This document shows positions 57,285 to 64,000 of a stretch of 64,000 nucleotides of DNA, piece by piece. The DNA lies in the NCBI GenBank assembly GCA_030549495.1, contig JAUIRK010000052.1:248001-312000 (forward strand), given 5' to 3'. A program made the position numbers and the translations under genes. Source of the stretch: Nectonema munidae. Lineage: Eukaryota > Nematomorpha > Nectonematoida > Nectonematidae. The notes under the pieces were generated by a model. It was not told the origin of the DNA and made no database searches. It saw nothing but the letters and a program-made list of their open reading frames with translations. The stretch's first letter is position 1. The number at the start of each line of letters is the position of its first letter.

Positions 57285-57850
57285 TCTTAGATTTTTTACA
57301 TATATTTTTAGTGCGATATTTTTCAATTATACTAAATTTACTGGTGATATTCATTTTCTATGAAAATCTATCAAACGTGTCAAAAAATGATTTATATAGG
57401 ACAGCCCATGTGTAAAATAAAATTTTATATATGTAAGTAAATATATGTTTACACATATATTATACTCATTATGATATTCATTTTTTTATGAAAATCCATT
57501 ATACATGTAAAAAAATGATTTAATAATGACACCTCATGCCAAAATTAAAATTCTTATTTAAGTACTTATAAAAAGTTTTTACACATATATACCAATTTTC
57601 AAATTTGCTGATGTCCATTTTTTATTAAAATTAGTAAAACCTGTTAAAAAATGATTAAAATATTACAGCTAATGTCATAATTAAAATTTTTATTCTTATA
57701 AAAAGTTTTTTATATATATAAACCCCTTTTGAAGTATGCATAATTTAGCGTTTTTTTATAAAAATTCATCAAAATTTTGAAAAAATTAATTATGATAGCT
57801 CAAGCCAAAATTATAACTTTAGGTGTTTAATTCACTCTTTGTCAATAAAT
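57285..57850. repeat. Diverged ~125-bp tandem repeat, about four units
   Basis: Units begin near 57330, 57470, 57600 and 57725. Each contains a run like ttttttatgaaaatccatca, then a caaaaaatgattta-like run, a catgccaaaattaaaattt-like run and a tataaaaagtttttacacat-like run. Units are clearly related but substantially diverged. No gene is visible. Confidence 0.7.
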
Positions 57851-57989
57851 TAGGTATTTTGATAAGAACTCCATCGTTTTGGCTATCGGTTGGTAGTTTC
57901 TACCTTCTAAAAAAAGGGATCTTGACAAAATAGATGCTGAATAAATGAACCTAGTAAACAGAGTTTGTCTGATTACATCTAAGTTATAT

Positions 57990-58051
57990 GGGTCGCGATG
58001 CAAATTGTGGTTCTGCTAGGAGTCGTAATAAAAAAAGTTTGAAAAACGCTG
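57990..58051. mobile_element. Charlie-like hAT MITE fragment
   Basis: The last 16 bases (AGTTTGAAAAACGCTG) are identical to the right end of the MITE at 35420-35676. It is preceded by gggtcgcgatgcaaattgtg, the element's typical body. The other end is missing. Confidence 0.7.
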
Positions 58052-60159
58052 CCTTATAGTATATTTAATTTTCCTTTTCATTCTATAATGATCCTTGGTA
58101 GCTCTTCTTTCATCGGAATTTTTTTTCCTTGATCTGTGTTAGAAAAACCTTTTTAAGGATTTATTTTGAACAGATTTTACCCGCTCTCAAAGAATTCTGA
58201 TTAAAGGATCATCTTAATAACCGTAGACATTTTTATCAGTATATTTTTTAAATATTTTTAAGCCGTATTAGCTAAAATGAAGTATAGAAATAAAATGAGC
58301 ATAAGTAAACATCTGAAACTGCGCGTTTGATTGACACTTGTAAATATTTTCAAACCTTACATGCAAAAACTGATTTACTAAGTGCCGAACAGCTAAAAAT
58401 AAATTATTTGAGATCAGTTTTACAAATAATATTAGTATGAAGTTTTTTTTTGTTTAAATGTTGATGATTTATAACATTTTTTAATACAAGTTTAATCCAG
58501 TTTTTTATTTAAAATTTTTACTTCGTTATTTTCCGTGAATTCAAATTTTGTGTATCAGTTTTATTAGTGTTAAAAAATCGTTATCAAAGTCATCATAATT
58601 CCCACGTTGCCTTCTTTTTTTAATCTTCATTGTCAAGAGAAGTGCAAGAATATAATCATTAAAATTCTTTGAAATTTCTTATTCAACGCAGTCAACTTTA
58701 AGTTCAAATAAAACTACCTTCAGTGATTGAGTGAACAATTGATTAAATGTTCAAAATGTTAACCATAATAATAAAACGACATCTTTTAGGAACTATTTTG
58801 AAAGTAAGTCCTCTTCATGTAAAGTGTCAATTATAATGAAGTAAAAAGAAGGTAGAGTTATAGAGTTAAAAGAAATATACATTCTAGGCATATTTTTCTT
58901 TTTTTATTGGAAAAATGAGTGATAATAAATAAAATTTTATTGAAAATACTTAAAAAGTAAACATATATATATATATTCTTTCACATGATAAAAAAAAACT
59001 TGAATAACATTAACACTGAATATAAAGCGGGGTAGCAAACACAAAATTTTTTATCCTCACTTTCATTTCAGATTAAAGTAAATTTTAAATAATATTTTAT
59101 TTGTCAAAATATTTCATCAAAACATTAAACAGTTAAAATAAAAGAAAGTTATGATGTTATTCTATAATGCAGTTGATGATGGTATAAAAATCATAATTAT
59201 GTAAGGGCATACACACACATATATATATAGATATACAAATAATAATAATAATCATGTATAGTATATATATATATATATATAAATAAATTAACATAGATGT
59301 ACGCAGCCAAAAGGGAAAAACAGAGGAAACATTTTCGCCATCTTAGAGTATAATATATTATATAAGAAAAATTAAAAATAAAATACAAAGATAACGGCTA
59401 TTTTCATTTACGCAGAGAAAAAAATTGAGAATCTCTTTGACAATTTTATCATCGTGAATATAACTCCAGCACATATGTGTGATATCATCTGTAAACATCG
59501 GAGTTGAGATGAATGCAGCAAGTATAAAAAAGATCGTATAACAAATAATATAATAAATGCAACATAAGCGTTTTTTGTTTCTTCTACAAAAGAGCGTGGA
59601 GGAGATGATTTGGAATATTGGAAAAGATAAAGAAGGATGGAAAGAAAGAAAGTATAGAATTTTGCTTTATTGAAGAACGCGATTTCAAAATAGGTTGTTA
59701 TTTTAAAAGTTTCATTAAATAATTGATGATATTATTAGTCTTACTTTCCTTTAAAACAATATTTTAATAAATATCGTTTAAAGCGCATCATTGTGCAAAT
59801 AATATACAAGAATTCATATACATGACAAAAGAAGATGTACAACAGAATAATAGACGGCATAAATGAGATAAAAGAATAATGAAAAATTGATTTTAAAGCA
59901 ATTATAGTAAGAACATGATAAATACACATATATGTATCTTTGCTTTTTTGTAAAAAAATATGGCAATAAAAAAGAAGCTGCAAGCTGTATTCCAGAACAT
60001 ATCAGCATATTTTATACTTCTCTCATGCGATAACAACACAAGTAGTAGACTATCACTCATTTTGTGCAGTATGATATAACAGAAAGAAGAGAACAGTAGA
60101 AAGTGGGCTCCACTCATATCATTTTCAATACACCATCGTTTAGTCATGCCCTTTTTATT
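58052..60159. other. Downstream of CBP; no gene, microsatellites near 59215-59285
   Basis: Includes the CBP 3' untranslated region (minus strand), whose extent is unknown. Minus-strand AATAAA occurs near 60147 and 59666. There are TA runs at about 59219-59230 and 59259-59281. Confidence 0.4.
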
Positions 60160-61749
60160 TTACAAATTATCAACGAATTGAGATAATTGATCCTGTGATG
60201 TCGAGGGTGGGGGAAGCAATAGACTGTTACCTCGATTGTTATTGCTATTGTGAATAATGTCTTCAGGCATTAAGTGCTGTTCTGAAGGTGGTTGCTGCTG
60301 CTGCTGTTGATGATACACTAGGTTGTGATGAGGGAAATGAGATAGGGGTTGTTGTGAAGAGGGGAAACGCAACCCAGGGTTGGAAGGGGTTTGGGGCGAG
60401 AAAGGAGATTGCGCGCGAAATTTGCTATTCGAATTAGGATACGCAGGAGGGTGATGATCGATGATGCGAATGAGATTGGAGTGCGAATTTTGAATAAGGG
60501 ACGAAGATGAAATGATGGAACCTTGTCTGATAGAATAGGATGATTGCAGAGTGGATTGAAGGCTCGTTGGTCTGGTGAAAGAGGCGCACATTTTGGATCT
60601 GTTGTTATTGTTATTAGAGTTGTTATCCTGGCCGTACCAATGCGCTTCTTCGTAAGCACGATTTTGTGAAACTTCAAAGAAGTTCTGAGATGGAGGAATG
60701 CCACTGTTAGAGGGAGTGACGATAACACGGGAGGGAGCGAACAAGTGAGAGGATGAGGATACGCTGAAGGAAGAAGATGAACGGAGGATGTTTGGCGCGG
60801 AGGCGTCTGTGGACATGAATTCATTTTTTGGTGGCGCTAACTTAACATTACTTGAGTATGGAAAGTGTTGCATGGAAGAAAGAGTATTGCTTGAGTCATA
60901 AGGAGAGACGGGCTGGCATTGGCGAGGGCCAGTGGGGTAAGACGGGTGGTAGGGTATGGAGGCGGAATGAGGAATAGGAGAGGTTTGCCAGACAGGCTGT
61001 TGCTTTTTCGCTATCCTTATGCACTGATGATGGTATTGATTGCCTTTGGAGCTTGTGGCATATGCGTGATGCTGGGCCGCTGCCATCTGCTGAATCTTTT
61101 GGGCAGCTTGTATTGCTCTCGTGTGTGGAGTGGACTGGGGTTGTTGTTGTTGTGGGGGAGGCGGTCTAGAAACGATAGGAGGTGTGACAGAGGAGGCAGC
61201 ATGCATGTTCATCGCATTCATTCTTCGCAACGCATGTGCTTCTGTTTGTCTTCGCCGCAACTGCATCTTCGCTTTGATATTGGCACAAAGAATAACTGGG
61301 CAGTTGGAAGAAGTGCAAGATTTGGCGTGGAAGCAGCACAGATTCAACAACTGCTTGCATGTGGGACATTCGTTGGTCAGCTTTTTTACGCAGCCCTGCG
61401 TATGCTCCTTGATCTTCTTCATTTGCGCGCACGAGGGAATCTTGCAGTTCGCATCCCTGCACTTACTCGCGTGTTCCAGCGACTTCACGCACCTTTGCAT
61501 GGATTGGGCTCGCGCTTCTCTGGGGTCTAGGTTGTTTGGCGTGGAACTATTCGACGACATTTTGTTTCCAGCGCTATTTTTATTCAGCATGTGTGACATG
61601 CCTCCTGCTGCACTTGCGGAGCCTAAGGCTAGAGTGGATGAATCCTTGCTTTCATTTACAGCATTGGAATCAGTGAAGTCAAAACCAAGTTTAATCATAG
61701 CGTGATTATGTCCAGAAGATTTGAAGCACGACACACACAAATCAAAGTC
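60160..61749 (-). CDS. CREBBP: CBP/p300 last exon: ZZ end, TAZ2 and Gln-rich C-terminus
   Basis: This exon encodes 529 residues. It starts with DFDLCVSCFKSSGHNHAM, completing the ZZ zinc finger begun in the previous exon. The TAZ2 domain follows at about residues 75-165, with HASKCRDANCKIPSC, HTQGCVKK...CPTCKQLL and CCFHAKSC...NCPVILC. These give the HCCC zinc ligands expected of the CBP transactivator-binding domain. The rest is a low-complexity Ser/Pro/Gln/Asn tail with polyglutamine and polyasparagine runs, ending LSQFVDNL-stop, similar in style to the EKFVEGL end of vertebrate CBP. CBP is a nuclear acetyltransferase and coactivator that modifies histone H3 K18/K27. The acceptor is ttaatag|GAC. 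A long open frame on the opposite strand is an artefact of the codon composition. Confidence 0.95.
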   Translation of the reverse strand, partial: DFDLCVSCFKSSGHNHAMIKLGFDFTDSNAVNESKDSSTLALGSASAAGGMSHMLNKNSAGNKMSSNSSTPNNLDPREARAQSMQRCVKSLEHASKCRDANCKIPSCAQMKKIKEHTQGCVKKLTNECPTCKQLLNLCCFHAKSCTSSNCPVILCANIKAKMQLRRRQTEAHALRRMNAMNMHAASSVTPPIVSRPPPPQQQQPQSTPHTRAIQAAQKIQQMAAAQHHAYATSSKGNQYHHQCIRIAKKQQPVWQTSPIPHSASIPYHPSYPTGPRQCQPVSPYDSSNTLSSMQHFPYSSNVKLAPPKNEFMSTDASAPNILRSSSSFSVSSSSHLFAPSRVIVTPSNSGIPPSQNFFEVSQNRAYEEAHWYGQDNNSNNNNNRSKMCASFTRPTSLQSTLQSSYSIRQGSIISSSSLIQNSHSNLIRIIDHHPPAYPNSNSKFRAQSPFSPQTPSNPGLRFPSSQQPLSHFPHHNLVYHQQQQQQPPSEQHLMPEDIIHNSNNNRGNSLLLPPPSTSQDQLSQFVDNL

Positions 61750-62112
61750 CTATTAAAAAATAATCGCGAATTCAGAGATAATGATATAATGAACAAATGG
61801 AAATGGATTTTTTTTTAAATTTATTAAACTTAATGACAGCATATTCTTTAAAACGTTATACAGAAAATTGAGTTGTTAAAATATCAATTGATTGAATATT
61901 GAAAAATAAATCAACTATTTCCAAAAAAGCGTCCTATATATACATAAATAAAAAATTGAAATAAATATAGTTATGTGCCCGAATCTTTTTTAAATAGGTG
62001 AACTAAATACAAAAACAAAATCATAAGAAATTTAATAACTACACAAACTGTCTGAGGAAAACCATATGGACCTGAATTGAAAAAAGGGTGGAATAAGGAA
62101 AAGAATAATTAC

Positions 62113-62547
62113 TTCACAAACAGAGCAATGGTATCGCAGTTCGACGTTGGCTTTGCACGTGTTACACGTGTAGATGATGTCTTGGTTTTGGGTGTGCAAT
62201 TCGTAAACGAGAACCAGACTAGAAAATTGGGTGCAGCGAAAGCTGGAGAACTCCAAATGGCGCTCCCTGCACAGAGACAGAAAGTTGTCGCGACCGTCCA
62301 TCAGCTCGCAGATGATGGGGGGATCGGGATCGATGATAGGTGGGAGGTTGGCGGCATCGCTCGGAATGTGCAGACGAATCACGAAGAAGACGTCCTTGTG
62401 CTTTTCCATGGAGGCGTACACTTTGGCGCTGAGATCGGTGGACGCTTGGCTCGTTGGGTTCTGCTTCATCTTCGAGTTCTTGCGCACCGTGTTCTTCTTC
62501 GACTTGTTCTTCTTCTTGTCCTTCTTTCCTCCGTTACCCAGCTTTGT
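62113..62547 (-). CDS. CREBBP: CBP/p300 internal exon: end of HAT region and first half of ZZ
   Basis: This 435-bp exon begins after acceptor ttctag|ACAAAG with a lysine-rich linker. It continues through HKDVFFVIRLH, LPPIIDPDPPIICELMDGRD, HLEFSSFR and YELHTQNQDIIYTCNTCK, and ends at RYHCSVCE|gtaatt. These are the distinctive last part of the CBP/p300 catalytic region and the first Cys pairs of the ZZ finger. The phase-0 junction with the next exon gives the unbroken CSVCE-DFDLCVSC finger. GC content is much higher than in the flanking introns. Upstream exons (the rest of HAT, bromodomain, KIX, TAZ1) lie beyond the right edge; none was recognised between 62548 and 64000. Confidence 0.95.
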
Positions 62548-62744
62548 CTAGAAGAAAATAAAAATTGCACAATAATTCAATTATATCATCACAACTTCAA
62601 TGCTAAACTTTTTAGTGCAACACTGCAAGAAACAGTTACGCGGATGAACGGGCTTTGTGTATTTTGAAAATAATTTTACTTTTAAAAGTTACAAATTTAA
62701 AAACCGAAATTTGCATCTTCATTCATCTCTATTTTGCTCGTCCG

Positions 62745-62880
62745 CTAATGTTAAACCATTTCTATCCATGTCAACTTTGGCCTGCCTTTACTCTTACCTA
62801 AAGATTGATTTTTATAGGCTTCTTTAATTAGATCACCCGTAGGTCTTCTATTTACATGCCCAAAACACATTAACCTTTGT
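62745..62880 (-). pseudogene. LINE reverse-transcriptase C-terminal fragment
   Basis: The minus strand reads RLMCFGHVNRRPTGDLIKEA, then GKSKGRPKLTWIEMV and a stop. This is the 'LRWFGHVxRM...GRPKxxW' ending found at the C-terminus of many non-LTR retrotransposon proteins. It is a short fossil within a CBP intron, open across this piece but with nothing upstream that I could link. Confidence 0.65.
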
Positions 62881-64000
62881 ATTTTTAATACTTTATTTAT
62901 TTCATTTACTTGACATAATCTTTTCATTGTTTATTTAAGTTCCGGTTACAACAATACTTTTGTACGCTTTTTTATATACATAGGGCACCAATATTTTTTT
63001 CAATTTTTTACAGACAGCAAAAGGGAAAGGCTTTCAATTTCTGCGATAACCTAGATGGCCACTCTTGCCCACAATGGGTGCGGACACACTTGGTTGAGTA
63101 AATAATGTAAAGCAAAATTTTTTTGGTAGAAATATAATTTTGCGAACTTAATTTTCAGAATAATAATTTCAAGTTTTTTATAGCATTTAAAATCTTTCAA
63201 ACATAAAATTAAAAATCACTTTAATTTCCATGTAATCATCAATCAAGAAGTAAAAAATTTGTTTTTTTTGAATTTGAACTTTTTGAAGCATATCCGCGAA
63301 ATTAAAACACTTTACAGTATATGTATTTAATCGCATATACAAGCATGTAATGTATAGTGTTTAGTCATTCGTCGAATCTTCTATTTTTATACTTCGTCTC
63401 TTTCTCTATCTATATTATATGCGAAACATTGGTCTTGGAAGTTCTTTAAATCTAACTCGAATATTTTTCTCTGGCTCAAAAATTTCTATTCTCTTACAAC
63501 TCAATTAAAAAATCATTTAAGACCATTTTAAAATTTTCATATTTCAAAAATATTAATTTTTTTTATTTATAAATAAAAAAGCAGTAAACAATAAGTTTAT
63601 TTTTTAAAATATGAACTTTAGAAAGGATTCAAATATTCGAACAGGCGTCCATAGTATTTTTAGAGGGGTCCAGAAGTAAATATAACTCTTAAATGTGAAA
63701 TTAAAAAAATTCGCTATATTATTGTAAAAAGCTCAGATCCAATTTTCATAACTTGATGAATCAGGTTTGATACTGAAAGTCATTAAAATAAAAATTATTT
63801 TCAATTATATTATTTTAAAGCGATCGGTCGTGTTCTTTGTCTGCATTCACAATAGGTTTTCAGTTCAAAAATTTTCACTTTATGATATAATAGATAAGGA
63901 GGGCAACCAATATACACTATATAAATTTAATTGAGTAAACAAATAAAATATAGTGATTAATAACGGTGACTATAAAAAAATAAGGGGTCCAAAAAAATTT
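62881..64000. other. CREBBP: CBP intron; no exon recognised
   Basis: Strongly AT-rich, with no further CBP exon on the minus strand. Patches of 'ggggtcc' at 63655-63663 and 63984-63990 may be ends of small hAT-like elements, but no pairing could be shown. Confidence 0.4.

Noticed and set aside
60919-61705. Plus-strand frames of about 200 residues opposite CBP
   Set aside because: They are antisense shadows of the GC-richer CBP exons; the minus strand carries clear TAZ2 and ZZ motifs.
62077-62667. Plus-strand 196-residue frame opposite the CBP internal exon
   Set aside because: Antisense shadow. It crosses the splice acceptor of the CBP exon and has no recognisable domain.
1-64000. LTR retrotransposons, retroviruses or Polinton-like elements
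   Set aside because: I looked for paired long terminal repeats, and for protease, integrase, capsid or envelope-like blocks, and saw none that I could support.

Overview
This is AT-rich eukaryotic DNA. It has spliced genes with long introns, a dense load of DNA transposons and their miniature derivatives, non-LTR retrotransposon fragments and tRNA-derived SINEs. The reticulon and CBP/p300 exons are animal-like. The mixture of Tc1-type, piggyBac, Tigger, hAT and Helitron-like elements in a strongly AT-rich background suggests an arthropod, perhaps a crustacean such as a parasitic copepod. The organism is inferred from style, not shown by any marker.

Host genes. Three recognised loci look intact or partly intact. 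(1) A 286-residue seven-transmembrane receptor lies at 18712-19572 (+). (2) A complete reticulon gene lies on the minus strand. I rebuilt it from seven coding exons between 52316 and 25014, with matching splice phases at every junction, giving about 230 residues. It is the largest structured object in the window, and its introns hold most of the mobile elements between 25 and 52 kb. (3) The 3' end of a CBP/p300 acetyltransferase gene lies on the minus strand at 60160-62547. Two exons cover the end of the HAT region, the ZZ finger, the TAZ2 domain and a Gln/Ser/Pro-rich tail; the rest lies beyond the right edge. A short intronless SUI1-domain (DENR-like) reading frame at 3290-3709 (-) looks like a diverged copy.

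Layout. 0-6.4 kb: tandem repeat, a hAT element with a perfect 8-bp target duplication, a SINE, the DENR-like frame and a decayed Tc1 element. 8.1-10.4 kb: a 36-bp minisatellite ending in a Helitron-like 3' terminus, with a ~330-bp spacer repeated twice. 10.8-12.7 kb: a LINE reverse transcriptase fossil (-). 14.3-17.6 kb: a hAT MITE nested in a SINE, and an intron-bearing hAT transposase. 18.7-25 kb: the receptor, a hAT remnant and a piggyBac remnant. 25-52.3 kb: the reticulon gene, with piggyBac, a hammerhead-like motif, a LINE, Charlie-like MITEs, TTAA-flanked MITEs, a Tigger element (itself holding a second Helitron-like end) and SINEs in its introns. 52.3-60 kb: intergenic, with three hAT- or Tigger-type elements and a diverged ~125-bp tandem repeat. 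60-64 kb: CBP.

The most interesting signals are the Helitron-like terminus with its minisatellite, seen at two sites 38 kb apart; the hammerhead-ribozyme-like motif; the TTAA MITE family with conserved internal motifs; and the clean reticulon gene model. All calls come from reading the sequence alone; no database search was run.
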